A stretch of DNA of 64,000 nt, from positions 4,305,501 through 4,369,500 of the forward strand of contig NZ_JAZHRX010000001.1 of assembly GCF_036924645.1 (NCBI RefSeq). The letters run 5' to 3'. The first letter of the stretch is position 1, and each line of letters opens with the position of its first letter. This document shows positions 33,381-42,604 of the stretch, in pieces. Under the pieces are notes generated by a model, which saw nothing but the letters and a program-made list of their open reading frames with translations, was not told where the DNA came from and ran no database searches. Made by a program: the position numbers and the translations under genes. Origin of the DNA: Bradyrhizobium sp. AZCC 2176. GTDB lineage: Bacteria > Pseudomonadota > Alphaproteobacteria > Rhizobiales > Xanthobacteraceae.

Positions 33381-34154
33381 CTACGCGTCTGGTGCTCCCG
33401 GCAGGCCGCCATAGGCGGCCCAGGTGGTACCTGCGATATATCCGGCGTCGACGGGCAGGTTGATTCCCGTGACGCCGCTGCTCAGCGGCGAAAGCAGCCA
33501 GGCGATGGCGTGCGCGACCTCGACCGGTTCGACCAGCCGGTTCATCGCGGTCGGACTTTCCAGCCATTTCTTGTTCAGCGCACCTGCGGCGATGCCGGCT
33601 TCCAGTGCGACGGTGCGGGTGAAGCCGGGCGAGACCGCATTGACGCGCACGCCACTGCGGCCCCATTCGGCGGCCAGCGTCTGCGTGATCTGAATGACGC
33701 CGGCCTTTGCGGCGGTGTAGGCATGGATCGGGCCTGACGTCATGCCGGCAACGGAGGCGACGTTGACGATCGCGCCATGCCGGCGCTCGGCCATCTTCAC
33801 GCCGACGGCGCGGGCGACCAGAAACGTGCCGCGCAGATCAATGTTGACCTCGTGATCCCATTGGTCCATCCGCACGCGCTCGATCCGGTGCATCTTGCCG
33901 AAGACGCCGGCGGCGTTGACCAGTCCCGTAATGGGTCCATGCGCAGCCTCGATACCGGCGATGCCGCTGACGACGGCGCTTTCGCTCGCGACGTCGAACG
34001 GTGCCGACCAGAGGATCGTTTGCGTTCCTGCCAGCGGCTCCGGCGCGATATCGACAATGACGACCTTTTGGCCTTGTTCGGCCAGGAGCGTGGCGGTTGC
34101 CGCGCCAATGCCGCGGCTGCCGCCGGTGACGAGGACGATGCCTTCAGCGGTCAT
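33381..34154 (-). CDS. Short-chain dehydrogenase/reductase (SDR)
   Basis: 257 residues from the ATG at 34154, which lies within the end of the TetR gene (11-bp overlap). The Rossmann motif is TGGSRGIG (10-17), followed by NAAG (80-83) and the active-site Ser134/Tyr146/Lys150 (NVASVAG, YTAAK). A likely role is to oxidise an alcohol to the ketone used by the monooxygenase encoded 14 bp downstream, which is inferred from the gene order. Cofactor: Asp35 after the second strand (VVIVDIA) favours NAD(H) over NADP(H). Confidence 0.85.
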   Translation of the reverse strand: MTAEGIVLVTGGSRGIGAATATLLAEQGQKVVIVDIAPEPLAGTQTILWSAPFDVASESAVVSGIAGIEAAHGPITGLVNAAGVFGKMHRIERVRMDQWDHEVNIDLRGTFLVARAVGVKMAERRHGAIVNVASVAGMTSGPIHAYTAAKAGVIQITQTLAAEWGRSGVRVNAVSPGFTRTVALEAGIAAGALNKKWLESPTAMNRLVEPVEVAHAIAWLLSPLSSGVTGINLPVDAGYIAGTTWAAYGGLPGAPDA

Positions 34155-34800
34155 GGCTATTGCCTTTGTTCGAAGTAAACAGCCCGCGAGTGACCAGCTT
34201 CCGGTAGGCGGAGATGACATGCTCAGGCGCTGCGGTGACGTTGCCGCCGACATAGGAGTAGCGACGGCTCAGGTAACCGCGCGCGCCCATCAGCATGTGG
34301 ACGATGGCTTCGAACTCCTCATCGCTGTAATCCTCGATCGCGCCGGTCTGACGCGCGCGCCGGAGGATACGGACATAGGCGGTGGCGATGTTGTCGAGGT
34401 GCTTCTGGTAGCCGATCGGGGCGAAGTATTCGGCCTCGTTGAGGATGCGCAGGAACTCCGGCACCTCGCGGATGAAATCGAAGAAGGCGCTGAAGCGCTC
34501 GATCTCCTGCCTGGCCGCCTGCGCAGTCCCGGTGCGTTCGCGAATGAAATGAACCATGTCGAGGCCGATCTTCGGCAGCAATTGGTCGAGCAATTCCTGG
34601 CGGTTCTCGAAGTGATTGTAGAACGTGCCCTGGGCGACGCCGGCTTCCTCGGTGATGCGGGCGACGGAAGCCTCGGCATAGCCGTGCTTGCCGACGACCT
34701 TGGTGGCGGCGTCGAATATCCTGCGCTTGGTCCAGGCGTTGCGCTCGACACGGTTGAGTTTTGTCGCTTTGCCGGATGCGGCTTGCGATGATTGCGTCAT
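34144..34800 (-). CDS. TetR-family transcriptional regulator
   Basis: 218 residues from the ATG at 34800. The N-terminal helix-turn-helix is clear: ARITEEAGVAQGTFYNHFENRQ split as VARITEEAGV and AQGTFYNHF, followed by the ligand-binding helical domain. It overlaps the acyl-CoA synthetase stop by ATGA and the SDR start by 11 bp, so it is made together with the enzymes it presumably controls. The near-perfect 25-bp palindrome at 36335-36359, in the divergent promoter region of this operon, is a good candidate for its operator. The ligand is probably a CoA ester or the ketone substrate, by analogy with other TetR regulators of such operons. Confidence 0.85.
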   Translation of the reverse strand: MTQSSQAASGKATKLNRVERNAWTKRRIFDAATKVVGKHGYAEASVARITEEAGVAQGTFYNHFENRQELLDQLLPKIGLDMVHFIRERTGTAQAARQEIERFSAFFDFIREVPEFLRILNEAEYFAPIGYQKHLDNIATAYVRILRRARQTGAIEDYSDEEFEAIVHMLMGARGYLSRRYSYVGGNVTAAPEHVISAYRKLVTRGLFTSNKGNSHDR

Positions 34801-36293
34801 GCGTGGGATTCCAGTTCGGAGCGCAGCACGCGCTTGAGGATCTTGCCCGAGGGGTTGCGGGGCAGGCTGTCGCGGATGATGAGTTGCTTTGGTACCTTGA
34901 AGCCGGCGAGTCGCGCGCGGCAGTGATCGGCAAGATCGCGCAGTTCGAGCGTGGCGCGATCCCCGAGCACCACGATTGCGACCAGCTTTTCGCCCCAGCG
35001 CTCGTCGGGCAGGCCGATGACGGCGACTTCGCGCACGTGCGGCAGTTCGTAAATGACACGCTCGACTTCGGAGGAGGCGATGTTCTCGCCGCCGGAAACG
35101 ATCATGTCCTTCTTGCGATCGGTCAGGTAGAGAAAACCGTCTTTGTCGAGATAGCCGACGTCCCCGGAACGAAACCAGTCGCCGAAGAACGCCGACGCGG
35201 TTTTCTCGGGATCCTTCCAGTAGCCTTGCGTCACCTTGGGCCCGCGCAGGCAGATTTCGCCGTTCTCGCCGGACGGCAATCTGTTGCCGGCATCGTCGCG
35301 GATCTCGATTTCGACATGGGCGACGCTGCGGCCGGTCGAACCGATCTTCTCGATCTCGCGGCCGGCTTCCATGAAAGTGTCGCCGCCGCAGGTCTCTGTC
35401 AGCCCATAGGCATCGATGTAGCGGGCGTTTCTGAAGTAGTCGGAGAAGGCGCGGATGCGCGCTTCCGGCGTTTTCTCGCCGCCGCCGATCGCCCATCGCA
35501 GACTCGATACGTCGTAACGGTCGCGGGTCGGGCAGGTGAGGAGCGCGGTCGTCATCACGGGTGCGAACCAGGCGGCGTTGAGTCTCTCCGCGTCGATGGC
35601 GGCGAGCGCCTGCTCGGGCTCGAAGTTGCGGTGGATGGAAAGCAGGCCACCGTGCCAGAGCACCGCGATCCCTGGCAGATCGAGCGCGCCGACATGGTAG
35701 AGCGGACCAACCACCAGCAATCGCGTGTCGGCGTTCAACCCGAGCACGAGCGTCTGGTCGGCCGATTTCCAGTACAGGTTCTCGTAAGTGAGCATCACGC
35801 CCTTGGGGCGGTCCGTCGTGCCTGACGTGTACATCAGCCGCATCAGGTCGCGCGGCTGGCGGACGTGCATCGGGGCGGAGGCAATGTCAGGCGCAAGGCG
35901 CGTCGCGTCGGACTGCGCAGCTTCATCCAGCAGCACCGCCGGCGCGCCGCCTGCAGCGGTGTCCGCGAGTTCTTCATCCGCGATCAGGATGCGCGCGCCG
36001 GAATTACCGACGATGTAGCCGACCTCATCGGCGGAGAGCCGATAGTTGATGGGCAGAAACACCGCGCCGATGTGGCTGATCGCAAATACCAGTTCGAGAA
36101 AGGCGGTGCTGTTCTTCATCAGCACCGCGACGACATCGCCCGGGCCGATCCCGCGCCCAGCCAGCCATCCGCCGACCCGGCGGATGCGGGCATCGAATTC
36201 GGCGTAGGAGACATTCTCGCCGCGGTATTTCAGCGCACAGCGACCCGGCGTCCGCCGGGCGTGAAACGCGATGAAGCTGGATAGATTGATCAT
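34797..36293 (-). CDS. AMP-forming acyl-CoA synthetase
   Basis: 498 residues. The adenylate-forming signatures are YTSGTTDRPKGVM (P-loop), YGLTET, the GDWFRSGD hinge region and the C-terminal lysine in NPSGKILKR. It activates a carboxylate with ATP to an acyl-AMP and then the CoA thioester. It is the first gene of the leftward operon, followed by TetR (ATGA overlap), SDR and the Baeyer-Villiger monooxygenase. The substrate is probably the acid imported by the ABC transporter encoded divergently, or the acid released from the Baeyer-Villiger ester; this is inferred. Confidence 0.9.
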   Translation of the reverse strand: MINLSSFIAFHARRTPGRCALKYRGENVSYAEFDARIRRVGGWLAGRGIGPGDVVAVLMKNSTAFLELVFAISHIGAVFLPINYRLSADEVGYIVGNSGARILIADEELADTAAGGAPAVLLDEAAQSDATRLAPDIASAPMHVRQPRDLMRLMYTSGTTDRPKGVMLTYENLYWKSADQTLVLGLNADTRLLVVGPLYHVGALDLPGIAVLWHGGLLSIHRNFEPEQALAAIDAERLNAAWFAPVMTTALLTCPTRDRYDVSSLRWAIGGGEKTPEARIRAFSDYFRNARYIDAYGLTETCGGDTFMEAGREIEKIGSTGRSVAHVEIEIRDDAGNRLPSGENGEICLRGPKVTQGYWKDPEKTASAFFGDWFRSGDVGYLDKDGFLYLTDRKKDMIVSGGENIASSEVERVIYELPHVREVAVIGLPDERWGEKLVAIVVLGDRATLELRDLADHCRARLAGFKVPKQLIIRDSLPRNPSGKILKRVLRSELESHA

Positions 36294-36334
36294 TATCCCG
36301 CCAAAAGCCCGGTTTCCGGGTCCTTTTCTCGTTG

Positions 36335-36359
36335 GATGAATTATGAGTCGTAATTCATC
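36335..36359. promoter_or_regulatory. 25-bp palindrome, probable TetR operator
   Basis: GATGAATTA (36335-36343) and TAATTCATC (36351-36359) are perfect inverted arms. The 7-bp centre TGAGTCG continues the symmetry with only one mismatched pair. It lies 42 bp upstream of the acyl-CoA synthetase start and 104 bp upstream of the ABC binding-protein start, so one site can control both operons. Confidence 0.65.
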
Positions 36360-36462
36360 TTTGGCTTGACGTCACCCCCCTTGCTCTGAAATCCTTGTGA
36401 GTACGGAGGCGATACGATCTCCGCCAGAGATTTGGGAACGCCAACCCCACAGGGAGGAAGCA

Positions 36463-37722
36463 ATGACGAGAACCCGCAAACCGGGCGTAAGCCGGCGTGC
36501 AACGTTGGCGATGATGGGCGCCGGGGCCGTAACATTTGCGACGCCCTGGGTGGCGCGCGCGCAGGCCAAGACCATCAAGTTCGGCATGCCGACCATTCTC
36601 TCGGGGCGCGTGGCGCAGCTCGGCACGTCTTCGCGCAACGGGGTGATGCTGGAAGTCGAAAAGGTCAATGCTGCCGGCGGTCTGGCCGGCCGTCAGATCG
36701 AAATGGTGATCCGCGATTCCAAGGGACAGCCGCAGGAAGCCGCCCGCGTCGCCCGCGAACTCGTCAATACCGATGGATGCGAAATATTGATCGACGCGGA
36801 AGCATCATCGGGTGCATTCGCGGTGCATGAAGTAGCGCGTGATCTCGGCGTGCTCTGCCTTCACACCAACTCGGAAACCTCGGCGCTGACCGCCGATCCC
36901 AAGCAGCACATTCCCAATGCGTTCCGCACCGCGCGCCAGGGCGTGCACGACTCGATCGTCGGCGGCAGCTATGCGGCGGCGATTGCGAAAGCCAAGGGCC
37001 TGAAGAAATGGGCGACCTGTTCACCCGATTATGCCTATGGCCGCGACACCACCGGCGAATACGTGACGTATCTGAAGCGCTTCGCGCCCGACACCGAAAT
37101 CATCAGCGAGTCCTGGCCAAAACTTTTCCAGCCCGACTACACCGAGGTGGTGACAAAGATACTGCAGGCCAAGCCGCAGGCGCTGTATTCCTGCCTGTGG
37201 GGCGGCGACCTCACGTCCTATATCGATCAGGCCAACATCTATGCGCTATTCAGCCAGATGGAGGTGTTTGCGGTCAACATGGCCGACTACACCGCGCTGA
37301 CGGTCGTGAAGAACCTGCCGAAGGGCATTCATTCCGGCAACCGCTACATCAAGACTTATCCGGCAACACCGGAGAACGCCGCGTGGGGCGACGCCTACAA
37401 GGCGAAATACAACGAGTATCCCACCAACTGGTCGTGGGAGAATGCGACGGCGATCACGCTGCTGGCGGAAGCGTCGAAGAAGGCGAATTCAGCCGACGGC
37501 AAGAAGATTGCGGAAGCCTTGCGCGGCCTGAAGATCAAGTCGCCGTTCGGTGCCGACGGCACCGTCACGATGCGCGCCGAGGACCAGACGCTGGTCGGCT
37601 ATGCCATCGGCTGGGGCACCACGATCCCGCAGGAACCCTACGTGCCGCAGGTTCAGGCGGGCGACTGGAAGACGATCTTCGAGCTCGAAGCCGAGTGGAA
37701 GAAAAGCAAGGGCTACACCTGA
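36463..37722 (+). CDS. ABC transporter substrate-binding protein (LivK-type)
   Basis: 419 residues from the ATG at 36463, preceded by AGGGAGGAAG. The N-terminus VSRRATLAMMGAGAVTFATP has the twin arginines of a Tat signal. The mature part is a type-I periplasmic binding protein (ANF/LivK fold): FGMPTILSGRVAQLG, NGVMLEVEKVNAAGG and DSKGQPQEAARVARELV. It captures a ligand in the periplasm and delivers it to the permeases encoded next. In such catabolic settings LivK-like proteins often bind aromatic or aliphatic acids rather than amino acids. It is the first gene of the rightward operon facing the acyl-CoA synthetase. Confidence 0.85.
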   Translation: MTRTRKPGVSRRATLAMMGAGAVTFATPWVARAQAKTIKFGMPTILSGRVAQLGTSSRNGVMLEVEKVNAAGGLAGRQIEMVIRDSKGQPQEAARVARELVNTDGCEILIDAEASSGAFAVHEVARDLGVLCLHTNSETSALTADPKQHIPNAFRTARQGVHDSIVGGSYAAAIAKAKGLKKWATCSPDYAYGRDTTGEYVTYLKRFAPDTEIISESWPKLFQPDYTEVVTKILQAKPQALYSCLWGGDLTSYIDQANIYALFSQMEVFAVNMADYTALTVVKNLPKGIHSGNRYIKTYPATPENAAWGDAYKAKYNEYPTNWSWENATAITLLAEASKKANSADGKKIAEALRGLKIKSPFGADGTVTMRAEDQTLVGYAIGWGTTIPQEPYVPQVQAGDWKTIFELEAEWKKSKGYT

Positions 37723-37809
37723 TCGACTGTGAGGCGGAGGCAGCGTAGGCTGCTTCCGTTCGCCGCCGAATGTTTCTCGCGCGCCGCGCATGCTGGCGCG
37801 CTGCAATGG

Positions 37810-38721
37810 ATGATTCCCTTGGATCTCGACGCGCTTACCGGCTGTCTCGCCAGTTCTGCCTGCCTGGTGACGCAAACCACCAGCGGCTTCATCATCGGCA
37901 TGTTGCTGTTCCTCGTCGCTGTCGGGCTGACGCTGATTTTTGGCGTGCTCAAGGTCGTCAATTTCAGCCACGGCGCCTTCTATATGTTCGGCGCCTATTT
38001 CGCGATGTCGGCCTATCAGCTCACGGGCAGCTTTGCGCTGGCGATGCTGTGCGGCGCGGCCGGCACGGCTTTGCTTGGCCTGATCTTCGAGCGGGTGTTC
38101 ATGAGCCGCGTCTACGGCGCCGACGTGCTGATGCAGTTGCTCGTCTGCTATGCCTTCGTGCTGATCTTCGATGACGTCGTACGAATGATCTGGGGACCGG
38201 AATTCAAGTCGATGGGCATGCCGGCGGCCTTCCAGGTGGCGCCGCTCTTTATCGCAGGCGGCGTGGTGCCGCCGTATTATCTGCTGCTGATCGGCGTCGC
38301 GCTGGCGGCGGCCGTAATCCTCGGACTTGGTCTGGCGCGGACGAGAATCGGCAAGGTGATCCGGGCGGCCGCGCATAATCCGGGCATGGTGTCCGCGCTC
38401 GGCATCAACACCGGCGTGATCTATGGCGGGGTGTTTGCGCTCGGCGGCATGCTGGCGGGGCTTGCTGGTGCGCTCGCCGCGCCCGTGCGCTCGTTGACGC
38501 CGGGCATGGGATTTTCCATCCTGATCGAATCCTTCATCGTTACCGTGATCGGCGGCATGGGTTCGATTCTGGGGGCGCTGATCGGTGCGATCCTGATCGG
38601 CATGATCCGCTCGTTCGGATCGCTCGGCTTTCCCTTGTTCACGGAAGGCCTGATGTATCTGTTCATGGTGATCGTGCTGGTGTCCCGGCCCACCGGCCTG
38701 TTCGGCAAGGAGGTCGCATGA
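37810..38721 (+). CDS. LivH-type ABC transporter permease
   Basis: 303 residues from the ATG at 37810. Eight or so membrane helices in the LivH arrangement, with the family landmarks VGLTLIFGVLKVVNFSHGAF and GINTGVIYGGVFALGG. It forms half of the channel with the LivM-type protein, whose ATG overlaps this stop (ATGA). The region 37723-37809 before the start is in the same frame but has no good start or ribosome-binding site. Confidence 0.85.
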   Translation: MIPLDLDALTGCLASSACLVTQTTSGFIIGMLLFLVAVGLTLIFGVLKVVNFSHGAFYMFGAYFAMSAYQLTGSFALAMLCGAAGTALLGLIFERVFMSRVYGADVLMQLLVCYAFVLIFDDVVRMIWGPEFKSMGMPAAFQVAPLFIAGGVVPPYYLLLIGVALAAAVILGLGLARTRIGKVIRAAAHNPGMVSALGINTGVIYGGVFALGGMLAGLAGALAAPVRSLTPGMGFSILIESFIVTVIGGMGSILGALIGAILIGMIRSFGSLGFPLFTEGLMYLFMVIVLVSRPTGLFGKEVA

Positions 38722-39737
38722 CCGAGCTGCAGGCCGAGCAGGGCACGCCGGCACTCGATGTCCCGCGCACCGAGGCAAAGCCGCGTCGTAATCGGGACGC
38801 TTTGATTGCGCTTGCGGTCTTTATCGTGCTTGCTCTGTTGCCGATGGTCTTCAGCAGTAAATTGCTGCTCGACTTCGTGATCCGCTGCGCGGCCTATGGG
38901 CTGTTCGCGACTTCGCTCAACCTTCTGGTCGGTTACACCGGCCTGATTTCGTTCGGCCATGGCATGTTCTTTGGCCTTGGTGCCTACGGCTTCGGGTTGA
39001 TGATGCAGAAGACCGGTGTTCCCATCCCGGTGGCTTTCGTCGCAACGTTGGCGATCACGTTTGTCATTGCCCTCGTCATTGGCGCCATCTGCGTGCGACT
39101 GAAGGAAATCTATTTCGCGTTCGTGACGCTGGCGTTCCAGATGCTGATCCACTCGACCATCCTGTCCTGGGTATCGCTGACCGGCGGCGATCAGGGATTG
39201 CGCGGTGGCATTCCGCGGCCGCCATTTTGGGGTATCGATCTGTCGAACCATCTGCATCTCTACGTCGCTAGCTGCGCGCTGCTCGTGACCGGATTGTTCC
39301 TGATGCATCAGATCGCGCAGTCGCCGTTCGGCTACACGCTGCGCATGATCCGTGACAACGCGACCCGTGCGAGCTTCATCGGCATCGACGTCTGGCGCGC
39401 CAAGTTGACGATCTTTGTGCTCGCGGCGCTATTCGCCTCGACCGGCGGGATCATCATGGCGCTGTTCGTCTCCGGAGCCTATCCGGAATTCGCCTATTGG
39501 ACCATTTCAGGCGAGGGCATCTTCATCAACATGCTCGGCGGCGTGACGACATTCCTGGGACCAATGGTCGGCACCGTGCTGCTCCTGATCCTCAACGATA
39601 CCGTTACCCGTTGGACCGACTATCACGGCATCGTGCTCGGGATCGTGATCCTGTTCTTCGCCATCGGCCTGCGGAAGGGCCTGATGGACTTTGCGGTTGA
39701 GTGGTATGCGCGCCGCCGCGACGGCTCAGGGACGTAA
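38718..39737 (+). CDS. LivM-type ABC transporter permease
   Basis: 339 residues. About ten membrane helices with the LivM pattern NLLVGYTGLISFGHGMFF and RDNATRASFIGIDVWRAKL (the cytoplasmic coupling loop). The N-terminal 35 residues are polar and basic. It pairs with the LivH-type permease whose stop overlaps its start. The next gene, an ATPase, begins 2 bp after its stop. Confidence 0.9.
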   Translation: MTELQAEQGTPALDVPRTEAKPRRNRDALIALAVFIVLALLPMVFSSKLLLDFVIRCAAYGLFATSLNLLVGYTGLISFGHGMFFGLGAYGFGLMMQKTGVPIPVAFVATLAITFVIALVIGAICVRLKEIYFAFVTLAFQMLIHSTILSWVSLTGGDQGLRGGIPRPPFWGIDLSNHLHLYVASCALLVTGLFLMHQIAQSPFGYTLRMIRDNATRASFIGIDVWRAKLTIFVLAALFASTGGIIMALFVSGAYPEFAYWTISGEGIFINMLGGVTTFLGPMVGTVLLLILNDTVTRWTDYHGIVLGIVILFFAIGLRKGLMDFAVEWYARRRDGSGT

Positions 39738-39739
39738 CC

Positions 39740-40498
39740 ATGCTGGAGATCCGTTCCCTTTCGAAATCGTTCGGCGGCGTCAAGGCGACAGACAATGTCA
39801 CGCTTGACTTCGCCGACGGTTCGCTCACCGCCGTGATCGGCCCCAACGGCGCCGGCAAGAGCACGTTCTTCAACCTGATCACCGGCGCGCTGCGGCCCGA
39901 CTCCGGACAGATCCTGCTCAATGGCGTCGACATGGCCGGGCGGTCGCCGCCCGAGATCGTGCGCTATGGAATCGGTCGAGCGTTCCAGGTGGCGAGCATT
40001 TTTCCCTCGCTCACGGTGCAGGAGACCATGCTCGCCGCCGTCTGCGCCGATCAGCGCCGCGCCAGCGTGATTCACCGTCGTTTCCCGCTGGCTGAAACCC
40101 GCGATCGCGCCGAGCATGCGATGGAATTGCTGGGGCTGGCCGGCAAGCGCAATCGCACCGCGGCGACGCTGTCGCATGGCGATCAGAAGCTGCTCGATAT
40201 CGCACTCGCGCTGGTGCTCGATCCCAGGGTGCTGCTGCTCGACGAGCCGACCGCCGGCATGGGCACCGAGGAGCGCTGGCGAATGATCGACAAGGTGAGG
40301 GAGCTCTGGGAGAAGCAGAAGATCACGGTGGTGTTCATCGAGCACGACATGGATATCGTGTTCAAGATCGCGCCCGAGATCGTCGTGCTCTGCTACGGCC
40401 GCATTCTCGCAACCGGGACGCCGGACGCGATCCGCCGCAACGAGGCCGTGATCGAGGCCTATCTCGGCACCGAACATCGCGCCGGGGCCGCGGTATGA
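39740..40498 (+). CDS. LivG-type ABC transporter ATP-binding protein
   Basis: 252 residues from the ATG at 39740. Walker A is GPNGAGKST, the signature is LSHGDQKLLDIA (a Liv-type variant of LSGGQ), Walker B is VLLLDEPTAGM, and the switch His is in FIEHDMDIVF. It energises import through the two permeases. Its stop overlaps the next ATPase start (ATGA). Confidence 0.9.
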   Translation: MLEIRSLSKSFGGVKATDNVTLDFADGSLTAVIGPNGAGKSTFFNLITGALRPDSGQILLNGVDMAGRSPPEIVRYGIGRAFQVASIFPSLTVQETMLAAVCADQRRASVIHRRFPLAETRDRAEHAMELLGLAGKRNRTAATLSHGDQKLLDIALALVLDPRVLLLDEPTAGMGTEERWRMIDKVRELWEKQKITVVFIEHDMDIVFKIAPEIVVLCYGRILATGTPDAIRRNEAVIEAYLGTEHRAGAAV

Positions 40499-41211
40499 GT
40501 GCTCAACCGGTCGTGCAGGTCGAGGATCTCGACGTCTATTACGGCACCAGCCAGATCCTGTTCGGCGTCGGTCTTTCGGTGCGGCAGGGCGAGACCATGG
40601 CATTGCTTGGCCGCAACGGCGCCGGCAAGTCCACCACCATGAAGGCGATCATGGGGCTCGCTCCCGCACGCCGCGGCAAAGTCACTTTGCGCGGCAAAGT
40701 GGTGTCCGGGCTCAAGCCACACCACATCGCGCGCGCCGGTCTCGGCTTCGTGCCGGAGGATCGCCAGATATTTCCGGAGCACACGGTCGAAGACAATCTG
40801 GTCATCGGGGCCAAGAAGGGACCTGATGGCGAGGACGAGTGGTCGATCCGGCGCGTTTACGACGTGTTTCCGCTGCTGGAGCCGCTGCGCCACCGGATCG
40901 CAGGACGGCTGTCGGGTGGCGAACAGCAGATGCTGGCGATTGCACGCACGCTGATGGGCAATCCCGCGCTGTTGCTGCTGGACGAGCCGAGCGAAGGACT
41001 GGCGCCGATCATCGTGCAACGGATCGGAGAATTGCTGCGGCAGCTCCGCGGCACCGGCGCCACGGTGCTGATCGCCGAGCAGAACATGCATTTTTGCCTT
41101 GGCCTTGCGAGCCACGCGACGGTTATCGACAAGGGCCAGATCGTCTACACATCCGGGATCGAAGAGCTGAAAGCCAACGATAGCATTCGTCAGCGCTACC
41201 TCGCGCTGTAG
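40495..41211 (+). CDS. LivF-type ABC transporter ATP-binding protein
   Basis: 238 residues. Walker A GRNGAGKST, signature LSGGEQQMLAIART, Walker B LLLLDEPSEGL and the switch-region His replaced by Gln in IAEQNMHFC, which is typical of LivF. It forms the heterodimeric ATPase with the LivG-type protein. It closes the transporter part of the operon; a CoA-transferase remnant follows within 14 bp. Confidence 0.9.
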   Translation: MSAQPVVQVEDLDVYYGTSQILFGVGLSVRQGETMALLGRNGAGKSTTMKAIMGLAPARRGKVTLRGKVVSGLKPHHIARAGLGFVPEDRQIFPEHTVEDNLVIGAKKGPDGEDEWSIRRVYDVFPLLEPLRHRIAGRLSGGEQQMLAIARTLMGNPALLLLDEPSEGLAPIIVQRIGELLRQLRGTGATVLIAEQNMHFCLGLASHATVIDKGQIVYTSGIEELKANDSIRQRYLAL

Positions 41212-41224
41212 CTTTCGGCCGGCG

Positions 41225-41371
41225 ACCTTCTCAGAGGATGACTTGCGCTCCGCGCCTGATATAGGCCAGGACAGTTACGATGCTTCGGCTGGAAGCGGGT
41301 TTCGAGCGTGGCGCCATCGACGATCTGGTCAAGGCCGGCGCGGTGCGTCAGGCCAAGGGAGGCACGGCATG
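41225..41371 (+). pseudogene. C-terminal remnant of a CaiB/BaiF-type CoA-transferase
   Basis: Two frames read consecutively as the end of a CaiB/BaiF CoA-transferase: TFSEDDLRSAPDIGQDSYD, then after a shift LRLEAGFERGAIDDLVKAGA, then VRQAKGG and stop. The family normally ends with a P-x-x-G-Q/E-H/D block followed by a GF...I..L...GA helix, as seen here. The rest of the gene is missing, so the remnant is inactive. Its stop overlaps the enoyl-CoA hydratase ATG as ATGA, showing that the CoA-transferase once preceded it in the operon. Recognised by pattern, not by search. Confidence 0.55.
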
Positions 41372-42145
41372 AGTACCGATCTCATTCGTTATTCCGTCTC
41401 GGGCAATGTTGCCGAGATCATGCTGGACCGCCCGCCGGTCAATGCGCTCAGCATGGATCTGATCGATGCGCTGCTGGCGGCGCTTTCGAAGGCGAGGGAT
41501 GACGAAGCGGTGCGCGCTGTCGTCATCGGCAGCGCACAAAAGGTGTTTTGCGCCGGGCTTGATCTGGATATCGTCCGCGGCAAACCCGGAATCGAGACCA
41601 AGAAATTCCTCGAACGGCTGTATTTTGCGCTCAACGATACCCAGTACCGCATGGGCAAGCCGACCATCGCCGCCATCGATGGCGCCGTGCGGGCCGGCGG
41701 CATGACGATCGCGATCTCCTGCGACATGGTCATAGCCGGCGACGCCTGCACCTTCGGCTATCCCGAGATCGACGTCGGCCTGATCCCGGCCATTCACTTC
41801 GTGCAATTGCCGCGGCTGGTTGGCAAGCACCAGGCTTTCGGGCCGCTGTTCCTCGGCGAACCCTTCGATGCCGCGGCGGCCTTTCGCATGGGCCTCCTGA
41901 GCGAGGTCGTGCCAAAGGGCACAGCGCTGGACCGGGCGCGGGAGATCGCGCGCAAGTTCGCCGCCAAATCTACCATCGTCATGAAAATCGGGCGCGATGC
42001 CTTCATGCGCGCGGTTGACGCCGATTTCCGCCGCTCGGTCGAGAACGCGGCCGAGAGCTTTGCCCTTGTTGCAACGACCGAGGACTGTCAGGAAGGCTTG
42101 AATGCGTTCGTCGAGAAGCGCACGCCAAACTACAGGGGGCGCTGA
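41369..42145 (+). CDS. Enoyl-CoA hydratase/isomerase family protein
   Basis: 258 residues from the ATG at 41369. The crotonase fold is shown by [16 protein letters not shown], the CoA-oxyanion segment [12 protein letters not shown], and the second oxyanion helix [17 protein letters not shown]. Usual catalytic acids are not both visible: the position after GGM is Thr, and the later block [14 protein letters not shown] holds Glu. It probably hydrates or isomerises an enoyl-CoA from the imported acid. Its stop shares one base with the MaoC gene start (TGATG). Confidence 0.85.
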   Translation: MSTDLIRYSVSGNVAEIMLDRPPVNALSMDLIDALLAALSKARDDEAVRAVVIGSAQKVFCAGLDLDIVRGKPGIETKKFLERLYFALNDTQYRMGKPTIAAIDGAVRAGGMTIAISCDMVIAGDACTFGYPEIDVGLIPAIHFVQLPRLVGKHQAFGPLFLGEPFDAAAAFRMGLLSEVVPKGTALDRAREIARKFAAKSTIVMKIGRDAFMRAVDADFRRSVENAAESFALVATTEDCQEGLNAFVEKRTPNYRGR

Positions 42146-42600
42146 TGGCGGGATTGTATTTCGAGGAATTCGAGGTCGGCCGGGAATTTCATCATGAATT
42201 CTCCAGGACGGTGACCGAGATGGACAACACGCTGTTCAGCCTGCTGACCATGAACCCGCAGCCGTTGCATATCGATGCGCATTTCGCCGAAAATACCGAA
42301 TTCGGTCAGCGGCTGTTCAACAGCCTCTATACGCTCGGCATCATGGTCGGCATGAGCGTCTACGACACGACGCTTGGCACCACGGTCGGCAACCTCGGCA
42401 TGACCGACGTCAAGTTTCCAAAACCCGTGTTTCACGGCGATACGCTCAGGGCCCACACCAAGATCATCTCCAAGCGCAAGAGCAAGTCGCGGCCGAACCA
42501 GGGCATTGTCGAGTTCGAGCACACCATGACCAATCAGCGCGGCGAAGTGGTGGCAAGTTGTCGCCGCACCGGCCTGATGCACTGTAAACCGAAAGCGTAA
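42145..42600 (+). CDS. MaoC-family (R)-hydratase / dehydratase
   Basis: 151 residues with a single hot-dog domain. The hydratase motif region reads [20 protein letters not shown], with the catalytic Asp replaced by Asn or shifted and His retained in LHIDA; the later block [17 protein letters not shown] is typical. It would add or remove water at a CoA ester, likely a beta-methylmalyl or mesaconyl type given the CoA lyase encoded 4 bp downstream. Confidence 0.85.
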   Translation: MAGLYFEEFEVGREFHHEFSRTVTEMDNTLFSLLTMNPQPLHIDAHFAENTEFGQRLFNSLYTLGIMVGMSVYDTTLGTTVGNLGMTDVKFPKPVFHGDTLRAHTKIISKRKSKSRPNQGIVEFEHTMTNQRGEVVASCRRTGLMHCKPKA

Positions 42601-42604
42601 GCCG

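Noticed and set aside
37489..38778. 429-codon minus-strand frame opposite the LivK/LivH genes
   Set aside because: Gln/Arg/His-rich antisense frame; the plus strand is an intact Liv operon.
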